DNA of 64,000 nucleotides. Source: Saccharomycodes ludwigii. Taxonomy: Eukaryota; Ascomycota; Saccharomycetes; Saccharomycodales; Saccharomycodaceae. Under the pieces are notes generated by a model. It was not told the origin of the DNA. It worked only from the letters and a program-made list of their open reading frames with translations, and did not search any database. The number at the start of each line of letters is the position of its first letter. Position 1 is the stretch's first letter. The position numbers and the translations under genes were made by a program. The stretch lies in assembly GCF_020623625.1 (NCBI RefSeq), contig NC_060203.1, positions 310,001 to 374,000 of the forward strand, in the 5' to 3' direction. Shown piece after piece: positions 37,314-46,066 of this stretch.

Positions 37314-40300
37314 ACTAAACTGTTTAAACACACAGAAAAATAGAAAAACCATCGCTAGATTTACAAAAAAAGAGAAAAAACAACAAGAAAACTACAAAAA
37401 CAATAAAAAATTACTACAAAAAAAGAAAAAAAATAATAATAATAATTACAACCAATCGTTGCAAAGACCAGAACCAAATAGTATAAAAAGTCTATACCAA
37501 GGTCACGTAGAATTTGCCTACGCTGATCCTGAAGAATTAGGAAAATTTGAACAATATTATAACGAAGACGAGGAAGAAGTGTTTTACGATGCTAACTCGC
37601 AATTACCAGCTACAAACGACACAAAAGCTGAAGGAATAGAAACCGGTACAGATGAACAACTCAGTACGGCAGGAATAGAAAAAGACACGAATCCGATCGT
37701 AGAAATAGACGATAGGGATGAAGTTATGGACAGAATGAGAGAAAGACTCAAAGAAAGAAAAAACTCTCGTATATACCCCTTAATTATGAAAACTCCTAAA
37801 ATTGGAAGGAGGAGGGAAGTAGAATTGTTATTGAACGATGCAACACTAGCAACGGTCCTGATGGATACAGGAGCCCCAACAAGTGTAATTAGCCGAAATC
37901 TAGTAGAGATAATTGGATTAGAAGTTTCCAAAGCGCCCTTTCAGAGTATAAGTGGAGCGATTAAAGGAACCAAAGAAGGTACGAACAAAGCTACAACGGT
38001 ACGTTTTACAATTAACGACAAAGAATATAAAATAGATGCGTATATTTTAGACACAATTAACAACAAGGTTATTGTCGGAAACCCCATACTTGAAACAAAC
38101 CCTGAACTGTTGAACATAGAAACCGAGAACAAAGAACAGTTGAACGAGTTATTAGAGGTGACGATTGAAACAAAGGAAAATAAAACATGGAACTTTATTC
38201 CAGAATGGCTTAGGAAAAAGTTTAGAGATATTGTAGGTACTAAATTATTACCTGAAACACATAAATTGGTAAATGTACACCATGAAATAATACTAAAGGA
38301 TCCCGAGAGACTTCCAAAAATGCAACCTTACAGAAGTACACCCAAGCTTGAAGAAGAAGCAAGGAAAATGGTTGATAGCTTATTGTCAGATGGATACATA
38401 GAAGAATCCAAAGCCCCAATAGCTTCACCCATAATCATGGTAAAGAAGAAATCTGGAGATTACAGATTATGTGTTGACTACAGAATGTTGAATAAAAATA
38501 CAGAACCAGACTTGTTTCCCCTACCATTATTAGACACTATATTTGCCAAACTAGGATCTTCAAAAATATTCACAACCTTAGATCTATTAAATGGATATTA
38601 CCAAATTCCAATGAAAAAGGAACACAAACCCTTGACTAGTTTTGTCACCCCATTTGGAAAGTATCAATTTACTGTTATGCCTTTTGGTTTACGAAATGCA
38701 CCTTCAACATTTGCAAGACTAATGAGTGACATATTCAGAGATTTAAAATTCGTTTGTATTTATTTAGATGATATTCTAATACACAGTGATAATACAGAAG
38801 AACATTGGAAACACTTAGAAACAGTATTACAAAGACTAAAAGATCATGGTTTAGTTGCAAAAAGATCAAAATGTTATTTTGCACAAAGAAAAGTAGTATT
38901 TTTAGGACACGAAATTAGTAGTGATGGTATCAGACCATTACAAGGAAAAACCGATGCTATTAAGAACTTAATAGTCACCCAAGATATTAAGAGTGTTCAG
39001 AGATTCTTAGGAATGATTAATTTTTACAGAAGGTTTATACCACGATGTAGTCATATAGCTAAGCCACTAGTTGAATTTACAGCAAAGAAGACTGAATGGT
39101 CAGACGAACAAACACAAAGCGTTGAAACTTTAAAGAAAGCACTAGGCTCACCACCAATATTAGTCCCGTATACACCCAAATGTTACATGAGACTAACTAC
39201 CGATGCCTCGTATGATGGACTTGGAGCTGTATTAGAAAAGTTAGAAAACAACAAGCTAATTGGAGTTATTGGATACTTCAGTAAAAGCTTACAAGGTGCA
39301 CAAAAGAATTACCCACCTGGAGAATTAGAATTATTAGCAATAATTGAAGCACTAAATCATTTCCGATATTTACTACATGGAAACCATTTTGAATTAAGAA
39401 CAGACCATATTTCACTTTTATCATTACAAAATAAGAAAGAACCGTCAAGAAGAATTTCCCGCTGGTTAGACATGCTAAGAGAATACGACTTCACTTTGAC
39501 ATACTTAAAAGGTACAATGAACCATATTGCTGACACACTATCACGAGACAGTAAAAGCTTAGAAGTAGATACCATTGATGCAAAATCATGGCTTGAACTT
39601 TATGAGAATGACCCCTGGTGTGCTGCAGTTTTGCACGGAATGAAACATATAGATAATGTGAGCACAGAAGGAATGGATTTACATTTATTTAAGAAATATC
39701 AGAAAAAATGGACTTCATCAAGACAATTTCAAGAAGCATATACAATAGACAAAGACAATTTCTTATATTACAAAGACAGACTATGTGTACCACAAAAAGC
39801 AAGAAATTCAGTGTTAGAGTACTATCATGACAATGCTATATTAGGAGGACACTTTGGAGCCGATATCACTTTTCATAAAATTGCAAAAGACTATTATTGG
39901 CCTAGTTTATATTCGAATATACAAGATTACGTAGCACATTGTTACAACTGTCAAGTTATGAAGCAACACCGACGAGCCTCACAAGGTTTACTACAATCTT
40001 TAGATGTTCCAAAAGGACGATGGTCACATATTACTATCGACTTTGCTTCAGGACTACCACTTACATTTCGTCAGAATGACTTTATTTTAATTGTCGTAGA
40101 CAGATTCTCGAAACGATGCCACTTTATACCATGCAAGTCCACTACAGGTTCCATTGAACTTATTAATTTACTATTTAAACACGTTTTTGCTTACCACGGA
40201 TTTCCCCGATTTATTACCTCAGACAAGGATATTAGAATGATGAGCACTGCATACAAAGAATTAGTGAAACGATTAGGAATTCAATTAAAAATGTCGAGTA

Positions 40301-41118
40301 GTAACCATCCTCAAACAGATGGACAAACTGAAAGAGTTATTCAAGTCTTAGGTCGTATGTTAAAAAGCTATTGCTCCGTACATCACCAACAATGGGATAA
40401 CTTTTTGCCCATTTTAGAATTTTGTTACAATTCGACTTATTTATCTAGTATTCGAGCTGCTCCGTTTGAAGTTGATTTGGGTTATATTCCTAATAAACCA
40501 CAAATATTTACGGAGGGGGAGAGTTCAGCACAAAATGACTCCGCAGTTGAATTAGCCAAGAAATTGAAAGCAATAGAATTGCGAACAAAAGATTTTTTAG
40601 CTGCAAACGCTGAAAACAATGAAGTAGCCAAGAACAACAAGAGAATACAAATTATATTAGAACCAGGACAACATGTATTAGTACACAGAGACGCATACTT
40701 CGTTAAAGGCAAATACTGGAAGATACAACCGATATATTTAGGACCTTTCAAGGTAGTAAAGAAAATTAATGATAACGCCTATGAAATAGATTTACCAAGT
40801 ACTAAAAAGACACATAGAGTAATTAACATTGAATGGTTGAAAGAATTCAAACATGACCCAGACAGGTACCCAAAACATCCGCCAAGAACTGAAAAAGAGA
40901 TGGAATTTAGATTAACCGAAATAGTTAGTGTAATTGGAATCACAGAGGATAAGACTAAGCTGTATGCAAAGTTCAGCGATGTTGATCCAACTCTATCTGT
41001 AGAAATACCACTTAGGATTTTTAACAAATTACCTGACTACAGGAAGACAGCCTTATTGGCAAACTTTAAACAACTCTGGAAGCACTCAGTTTCGGAGGAG
41101 GAGGATGTCGTAATATGA
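37225..41118 (+). CDS. Retrotransposon pol frame (protease, RT, RNase H, integrase)
   Basis: A 1297-codon open frame. The first part overlaps gag and is low-complexity. It then holds an aspartic protease (VLMDTGAPTSVIS), a reverse transcriptase with the YLDD catalytic box (CIYLDDILIHS) and RNase H (TTDASYDGLGAVL). The integrase has an HHCC zinc finger, a DDE core beginning ITIDFASGLP, and a C-terminal GPF/Y-like module (YLGPFKVVKKIND). Integrase after RNase H is the Ty3/gypsy order. The last codons run 13 bp into the 3' LTR. Whether the annotated first ATG is used is doubtful, since the family makes pol as a gag fusion by frameshifting. Confidence 0.92.
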   Translation: MNVVIQDTTLLNVQRVKRETRVLPRLRDIELNCLNTQKNRKTIARFTKKEKKQQENYKNNKKLLQKKKKNNNNNYNQSLQRPEPNSIKSLYQGHVEFAYADPEELGKFEQYYNEDEEEVFYDANSQLPATNDTKAEGIETGTDEQLSTAGIEKDTNPIVEIDDRDEVMDRMRERLKERKNSRIYPLIMKTPKIGRRREVELLLNDATLATVLMDTGAPTSVISRNLVEIIGLEVSKAPFQSISGAIKGTKEGTNKATTVRFTINDKEYKIDAYILDTINNKVIVGNPILETNPELLNIETENKEQLNELLEVTIETKENKTWNFIPEWLRKKFRDIVGTKLLPETHKLVNVHHEIILKDPERLPKMQPYRSTPKLEEEARKMVDSLLSDGYIEESKAPIASPIIMVKKKSGDYRLCVDYRMLNKNTEPDLFPLPLLDTIFAKLGSSKIFTTLDLLNGYYQIPMKKEHKPLTSFVTPFGKYQFTVMPFGLRNAPSTFARLMSDIFRDLKFVCIYLDDILIHSDNTEEHWKHLETVLQRLKDHGLVAKRSKCYFAQRKVVFLGHEISSDGIRPLQGKTDAIKNLIVTQDIKSVQRFLGMINFYRRFIPRCSHIAKPLVEFTAKKTEWSDEQTQSVETLKKALGSPPILVPYTPKCYMRLTTDASYDGLGAVLEKLENNKLIGVIGYFSKSLQGAQKNYPPGELELLAIIEALNHFRYLLHGNHFELRTDHISLLSLQNKKEPSRRISRWLDMLREYDFTLTYLKGTMNHIADTLSRDSKSLEVDTIDAKSWLELYENDPWCAAVLHGMKHIDNVSTEGMDLHLFKKYQKKWTSSRQFQEAYTIDKDNFLYYKDRLCVPQKARNSVLEYYHDNAILGGHFGADITFHKIAKDYYWPSLYSNIQDYVAHCYNCQVMKQHRRASQGLLQSLDVPKGRWSHITIDFASGLPLTFRQNDFILIVVDRFSKRCHFIPCKSTTGSIELINLLFKHVFAYHGFPRFITSDKDIRMMSTAYKELVKRLGIQLKMSSSNHPQTDGQTERVIQVLGRMLKSYCSVHHQQWDNFLPILEFCYNSTYLSSIRAAPFEVDLGYIPNKPQIFTEGESSAQNDSAVELAKKLKAIELRTKDFLAANAENNEVAKNNKRIQIILEPGQHVLVHRDAYFVKGKYWKIQPIYLGPFKVVKKINDNAYEIDLPSTKKTHRVINIEWLKEFKHDPDRYPKHPPRTEKEMEFRLTEIVSVIGITEDKTKLYAKFSDVDPTLSVEIPLRIFNKLPDYRKTALLANFKQLWKHSVSEEEDVVI
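41093..41105 (+). other. Polypurine tract
   Basis: CGGAGGAGGAGGA ends immediately before the 3' LTR, the expected plus-strand primer position. Confidence 0.75.
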
Positions 41119-41546
41119 AACCAAGTAAACATATATTACAACCAACATACAGGAAATCTCCGTAATGGAAATTACCTTAATAGGAAGTCTCCGTAATGGA
41201 AATTACCTTAATAGGAAGTCTCCGCAATGGAAATTACCTTAATAGGAAGTCTCCGTAATGGAAATCACTTTTACAGGAAAACACCGTAACCAAGATGCCG
41301 CCTAAGGAACAACAACGAAATGTTGGAAAAGATTAATATGAACGTCAAATATAAATGTGAAAATAAATCATATATAAAGAGATGATTTATTATCAAGTTA
41401 TTCATCAAAAGTATTTAAGTTATAGTTTTAAATAAATCTTTATTATATATTATTATTATATGTAAAGACCGAAATAGAACAAGAAATTAATTACCATAAT
41501 CCGAACCCGTAATTATTACGACTAATCCTGAGTTACGCTTACGATA
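41106..41546 (+). repeat. 3' LTR (LTR 4 of the array)
   Basis: A 441-bp LTR from TGTCG to CGATA, followed by the target duplication AGTTT (41547-41551). It differs from solo LTRs 1 and 2 by only one substitution as read. Confidence 0.93.
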
Positions 41547-41559
41547 AGTTTATGTAATT

Positions 41560-41642
41560 GGAGGGTTGGCCGAGTGGTCTAAGGCGGCAGACTTAAGATC
41601 TGTTGGACGGTGTCCGCGCGAGTTCGAACCTCGCATCCTTCA
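41560..41642 (+). tRNA. tRNA-Leu(UAA)
   Basis: An 83-nt cloverleaf starting GGAGGGTTGGCCGAGTGG (A box) with an anticodon loop CTTAAGA (anticodon TAA at 41594-41596). It has a long variable arm typical of class II tRNA-Leu, the B box GAGTTCGAACC, and an acceptor 3' strand ATCCTTC with discriminator A. It is almost identical to S. cerevisiae tL(UAA). There is no intron. The upstream flank has been replaced by the retrotransposon LTR, leaving 13 bp between LTR end and mature 5' end. Confidence 0.97.
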
Positions 41643-41646
41643 TTAA

Positions 41647-41656
41647 TTTTTTTTTT
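41647..41656 (+). terminator. Pol III T-run terminator of tRNA-Leu
   Basis: A run of about ten T residues begins 4-5 bp after the mature tRNA 3' end, the canonical Pol III termination signal. Confidence 0.8.
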
Positions 41657-41754
41657 CCCCTTCTTAGAAGTTTGTTTCCCCTTATTTTTTTTATTTCCGT
41701 TTAAGGTTTAAGCAGCACCTTGACAAGGGTTACAGGCATCCGGTGCGTGTTTTG

Positions 41755-41785
<31 letters not shown>

Positions 41786-42011
41786 AAAAGATCAGAAGAT
41801 GTATCGAGGGTAGTTATTTTAAATAATTACTAACCTCGAATAAATTTAGATTCTAGTTTAATTAAATTATTCGAAAACCAATTTATATTTAAGCATTGTT
41901 TGAATTTTAAAAATTAAAAAATTAAGAAAAAATAAGATAAAATAAAATAAAATAAAATAAAATAAAATAAAATAAAAAAAAAACAAATCTTTACAAAATT
42001 AATAATAGACA
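41657..42011. promoter_or_regulatory. GCY1 upstream region
   Basis: Between the tRNA and GCY1 there is a 27-nt A tract (about 41755-41781). An imperfect inverted repeat TCGAGGGTAGTTATTTT/AATAATTACTAACCTCGA (about 41803-41840) could form a stem. An AAAAT pentamer repeat (about 41936-41975) lies just before the ATG. Confidence 0.45.
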
Positions 42012-42941
42012 ATGACTGATAAATTAATCAAACTAAACACTGGTGCCGAAATTCATGCTGTTGGTTTAGGTACCTGGAGATCAACCGAACAAGAGGCTTA
42101 TAATGCTGTTTTAAGCGCATTGAAAGCTGGGTATAGACACATTGATTGTGCTGCTATTTATGGAAATGAAGCTCCAGTTGGTAAAGCTGTTAGAGACAGC
42201 GGAGTTCCAAGAAATGAAATTTTTTTTACCACCAAGTTATGGTGTACTCAACAAAGAACCCCAGAAAAGGCTTTAAGAGAAAGTTTAGAAAGATTGGGAT
42301 TTGATTACGTTGATTTGTACTTGATGCACTGGCCAGTTGCCCTAAAAACTTCCAATATCCCAAAAGGTTCCAGTGTTTTGTGTATGCCTAAGAACCCAGA
42401 CAATCCAGATGCTCGTGATGTTGACTTAAATGATTGGGACTTTAGAAAGACTTGGGAATTAATGCAAAAATTACCAGAAACTGGTTTAACAAAAGCTATT
42501 GGTGTTTCCAACTTTAGTATTAAAAATTTGGAGGCTTTGTTTGCATCACCTTCCTTTAAAATTGTTCCAGCTTGTAATCAAGTGGAATTACATCCTTTGT
42601 TGCCACAAAACGAATTAATTGAATTTTGTGAAAAAAAGGGTATTGTTATCGAAGCTTACTCTCCATTGGGCTCAATTGGTTCTCCAGTTTTGAAGGATAA
42701 AACTATCATCGATTTGGCGCATAAATATAATGTAGAACCAGCACAGATTTGTATTTCCTGGGGTTTTTCAAGGGGTTACGTTGTTTTACCCAAATCTATT
42801 CATGAAAAGAGGATTATTTCTAATACTAAAATCGTCAAGTTGGAAAAGGAAGATTTAGACAAAATTGCTCAATTGCCTAAAATTGTAGGCGAAAGAAGAT
42901 ATGTTCAACCAAATTTTGTACCATTCCCAACATTTGAATAG
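42012..42941 (+). CDS. GCY1: Aldo-keto reductase, GCY1/YPR1 family
   Basis: The 309-residue NADPH-dependent aldo-keto reductase has the complete AKR tetrad: Asp45 and Tyr50 in GYRHIDCAAIYGNE, Lys75 in FFTTKLW and His106 in DLYLMHWP. The cofactor segment VLPKSIHEKRIISN is near the C-terminus. S. cerevisiae has two duplicates, GCY1 (YOR120W) and YPR1 (YDR368W), from the genome duplication. A single gene beside RIO1/KEI1 on one side and XRS2 on the other represents the unduplicated ancestor. Gcy1/Ypr1 reduce glyceraldehyde, 2-methylbutyraldehyde and other carbonyls and feed glycerol metabolism. Codon use looks biased toward preferred codons, suggesting good expression. It is convergent with XRS2. 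Confidence 0.93.
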   Translation: MTDKLIKLNTGAEIHAVGLGTWRSTEQEAYNAVLSALKAGYRHIDCAAIYGNEAPVGKAVRDSGVPRNEIFFTTKLWCTQQRTPEKALRESLERLGFDYVDLYLMHWPVALKTSNIPKGSSVLCMPKNPDNPDARDVDLNDWDFRKTWELMQKLPETGLTKAIGVSNFSIKNLEALFASPSFKIVPACNQVELHPLLPQNELIEFCEKKGIVIEAYSPLGSIGSPVLKDKTIIDLAHKYNVEPAQICISWGFSRGYVVLPKSIHEKRIISNTKIVKLEKEDLDKIAQLPKIVGERRYVQPNFVPFPTFE

Positions 42942-43090
42942 AGACTTCCCTGTTGATTTTTTTATTTTTTTTTTTTAATGTATTTGCTATGTTGTAAAGG
43001 ATCAATCGTTTGTTTAGTAACATATTTGGTTTTCTATGTGTAAATATATACATATATATATATATGTATATACTATAAAATAATATACAT

Positions 43091-45628
43091 TTATGACTTA
43101 GATTTGAATTTAAAACTCGGTTCGTCGTCGTCATCGTCATCATCCTCGTATTTGTGATATTCTCTTTTTTTAGCGATTCTTCTTACTTTATGATCTTTTA
43201 TCCCATTCTCCCCATTAATGCTACCATCGACACAGTTTTTATTCTCTGATTCCAATATTAGTTCATTACTTGTTCTATTCCTGTAACAATGTGTATACGC
43301 TGGTAACACCGTAGGTGTTGGTGTGCGTGACAAAACATCAGGATTTCTAACGGTAGTAATGTTTCTTTGTAGGGTAAAGGAAAACTTATTTTCATCTTGT
43401 GAGTTAAAATATTCTAAATCTTGACTAGACTCTTGTGGTTCTGTAACAAAGAGACCGTTTTCTTTGTTGTTGTTGTTATTATCATCATCATGATTAATAT
43501 GATTGTTGTAATTTGCAGATTCAATAAAATTTTCTTTCTCAATAACTATATTACCACTAAAATTGCTACTGGCGTTCCCATTTTCTAAAAATTCGTCATC
43601 AGAATCTGGTATGTGTGTTCTTGAGTTCCTATCGTAATTTTTTAGCGGTATAAAATTTCTGGTGATTAAATATGCCTTATTTTTAACAATTGATGCAGCT
43701 TGGTTGGATGGCGGTTCATCGTCACTTTTTTTTGGCCACACTTTGACAAACTTTTTAAAGTTCTTTCTTTTTTGTGGTGAAGCATGGTTCTGTTTTTTGA
43801 ATGCTGGTGAATTATTGGTTTTCCTCATTATATTTTTAGCAGGTGCAACCACGATTGCCATTGCTGCAAAGTTAGTGATAGCTTCTTCTGTCAACTCAGC
43901 TTCATCTACTGTCGCATATGTTGTCGATCGGGTTATTTTATCGATTTCTTTACTTTTAACTTCATCGATTACACTCTTCATTCTTTTCGCTGATAGTTCA
44001 TTACTTCTTTTACCTTTGTCGGTATTGTTGTTATTTAATATATACTCCTTTTTCCGTGAATTCAAGTCATTAGGAGGTATTACATTCTTAGATTGAGTAA
44101 TATCATAATTATTTATTGGTTTTTGTTCCTTTTGTTCCTGTTGTTCTGAAATCGAAAAAGAGTTGTGTCTTTTCAATGGAATAACTTTGGATTTATTAGT
44201 ACTGGTAATGCGCTTGGTAATTCTGTTATTTTTAACATTTATCATGTTGTTTTTATCATTATTCTTAATGCTGGATACACCATTTCGATTGCGATCAGTC
44301 ACGCCATTATTATCACTGGAATCCAGGTTTCCATTAAATATTACCATATCATCAATGCCTTGCAAAACTTTTTTTTTCTTTCTTTTGTTTTCAACGCTAC
44401 TATTTCCACGCGTATTAGTATTATTAGTTCCATTGATATGAATTGTCTCATTCATTGCTACCACAGGTTCCACTTCTTTTTCCTCCTTGTAATTTTCTCT
44501 TAACATCATATTCTCTAACTTTTCAATTGGTCTTCTTCTCTTCCTTTTGTTGTCGTTGTCAGTACGATTAATTGTAGTGTCTTGATCTTGCATCGTAATA
44601 ATTGCGCTAAAATCATTTATTAATATACATTCAACTATTTCCTTAATATCTTGAAGTGTACTTATATTAACAAGTTTACCAGAATAATTAATACTCGTTG
44701 TATCTTGCTTCATTGCAGGTATATATTTTTCTACATATCTTTTTAAAGCATTGTTGCCAAAGTTAAAAGTCATTGTTTGTAACTTGTCAATTGCAGCATC
44801 CAATTTTGAATCATATGTAAGTATTTTGCATTGGTTTATTAAAGAGCTTAATTGTAGTGGATTGAACTGGGTTATATCCAAAAACTTTTTTACAAATGTT
44901 TCATCCACAATATTTATTCTGTTGGTTAATGCGTATAGGTAGTTCAAATAATAAGAATGTATATTAGTATTATTTTTAATATCAGGATCGTAGTCACTTG
45001 GTGTTTTGGTTATAATCATTAAATCAGGTTTAAATTTGATTGGAATATCTGAAACCGCAAATACGCCAACATTATTCAAAGCCTCAATATATTGATGAAT
45101 CTTCCTAGAAGTGTCAGTATTTGTTATAAGCCAAACAGTTGGAGAAAATGTAAACTCGATAAAAGTATCATTACCCAATTCAAACCCATATTTTGTTGTC
45201 GAGTTTGGCGGATCTATTGTAATAATATCTTTACTGTCAATATCTTTAAACAGTTTGTTACCGTCCCTATGGATATCAGAACTATCTGTATTCGTGGTCA
45301 TATTAACCCCAGTATCATGACCAGTTATAAGTCTTGTTTTTTTCCCCATGTTATGTACCACCAAAGCATATTCTTGTTTAATTAATGCATCATCTTTACA
45401 ATTATTGGTCATATTGTGCATATCATTTTTTTCAATCATTTTAAAACTTAAGTGTTGTCTAGATAGGGATTTGTCATCTTTGAAACAGAAAGTACACTTA
45501 CTTGACCTCCCAATACTGTGTTCTTTGTATAATTCTAATATTCGGGTACCAACTAAGTTAGATGGGTTTGTGCCTGAAGACAGACATGATTCATCTTTAC
45601 GAGTATGAATGTACTCATAAATCCACAT
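43091..45628 (-). CDS. XRS2: XRS2, NBS1-type subunit of the MRX double-strand break complex
   Basis: The 845-residue protein (S. cerevisiae Xrs2, 854 aa) starts MWIYEYIHTRKDESC. It has an N-terminal FHA domain (about 20-85) with the phosphopeptide-binding HSIGRSSKCTF and SLSRQHLSFK motifs. BRCT-like folds follow to about residue 330, then a long low-complexity Asn/Asp/Lys-rich region. The Mre11-binding motif appears as KNFKKFVKVWPKK. A very acidic C-terminus ends DDEPSFKFKSKS, resembling the Tel1-binding tail. Xrs2 directs Mre11-Rad50 to the nucleus and recruits Tel1. Its position next to GCY1/YPR1 matches YDR368W-YDR369C. Confidence 0.9.
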   Translation of the reverse strand: MWIYEYIHTRKDESCLSSGTNPSNLVGTRILELYKEHSIGRSSKCTFCFKDDKSLSRQHLSFKMIEKNDMHNMTNNCKDDALIKQEYALVVHNMGKKTRLITGHDTGVNMTTNTDSSDIHRDGNKLFKDIDSKDIITIDPPNSTTKYGFELGNDTFIEFTFSPTVWLITNTDTSRKIHQYIEALNNVGVFAVSDIPIKFKPDLMIITKTPSDYDPDIKNNTNIHSYYLNYLYALTNRINIVDETFVKKFLDITQFNPLQLSSLINQCKILTYDSKLDAAIDKLQTMTFNFGNNALKRYVEKYIPAMKQDTTSINYSGKLVNISTLQDIKEIVECILINDFSAIITMQDQDTTINRTDNDNKRKRRRPIEKLENMMLRENYKEEKEVEPVVAMNETIHINGTNNTNTRGNSSVENKRKKKKVLQGIDDMVIFNGNLDSSDNNGVTDRNRNGVSSIKNNDKNNMINVKNNRITKRITSTNKSKVIPLKRHNSFSISEQQEQKEQKPINNYDITQSKNVIPPNDLNSRKKEYILNNNNTDKGKRSNELSAKRMKSVIDEVKSKEIDKITRSTTYATVDEAELTEEAITNFAAMAIVVAPAKNIMRKTNNSPAFKKQNHASPQKRKNFKKFVKVWPKKSDDEPPSNQAASIVKNKAYLITRNFIPLKNYDRNSRTHIPDSDDEFLENGNASSNFSGNIVIEKENFIESANYNNHINHDDDNNNNNKENGLFVTEPQESSQDLEYFNSQDENKFSFTLQRNITTVRNPDVLSRTPTPTVLPAYTHCYRNRTSNELILESENKNCVDGSINGENGIKDHKVRRIAKKREYHKYEDDDDDDDEPSFKFKSKS

Positions 45629-46066
45629 TCCTTTATGGTTATGATATTAAAAAAGTGGTGTTAAGTAGTATGATGCTTAATGAGTGGAAAGTACTTTTGC
45701 TTCAAACGAATGTATAGATGATATTTTTTAGTATTAGTATCACCATTATTATACAAATAGATCTGAAGATTTGTTTTTAACCGCTTTCAAGCTAGAATAA
45801 TAGCAATACTAAGAAAAATAATATTTTTTTTTCCCTCGTTTTTTTTTTCTTTTTTCTTTTTTCTTTTTTCTTTTTGAACTAAAAAAACATAAATCGAGAA
45901 ATATGTAATTGACTACTGGATAAAATGAAAGAATAAAAATAGAATATGGTTATTAAAAAAACTTATAGACAAAAAATTATTTCCAAATATTTATTTTGTG
46001 TGATAGTATTCACATTATCCAAAAAAAAAACAAAAAAAAACAAAAAAAGTCTAAATGTTATAATAT
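45629..46066. promoter_or_regulatory. XRS2 upstream region / SAM50 3' end
   Basis: A 438-bp spacer between two minus-strand genes, with TTTTTTC repeats (about 45839-45876) and interrupted A tracts (46021-46048). No recognised factor site. Confidence 0.4.

Larger units (their letters stand above)
35977..41546 (+). mobile_element. Full-length Ty3/gypsy (Metaviridae) LTR retrotransposon, looks whole
   Basis: The element is 5.57 kb and bounded by two 441-bp LTRs. It has a tRNA-iMet primer site, a gag frame, an overlapping pol frame (protease, RT, RNase H, integrase order, diagnostic of Ty3/gypsy) and a purine tract before the 3' LTR. It is flanked by the 5-bp duplication AGTTT (35972-35976 and 41547-41551). 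The 3' end lies 13 bp upstream of a tRNA-Leu gene, at the expected Pol III start, as is typical for Ty3-type integrases. The LTRs are about 99 percent identical and both frames are open over their full family length, so it is young and I see no obvious breaks. Activity cannot be judged from sequence. Confidence 0.93.

Noticed and set aside
41881-41891. Perfect match to the S. cerevisiae ARS consensus (ATTTATATTTA)
   Set aside because: An 11-bp AT-only pattern is expected by chance many times in DNA this AT-rich, and origin motifs differ between yeasts.
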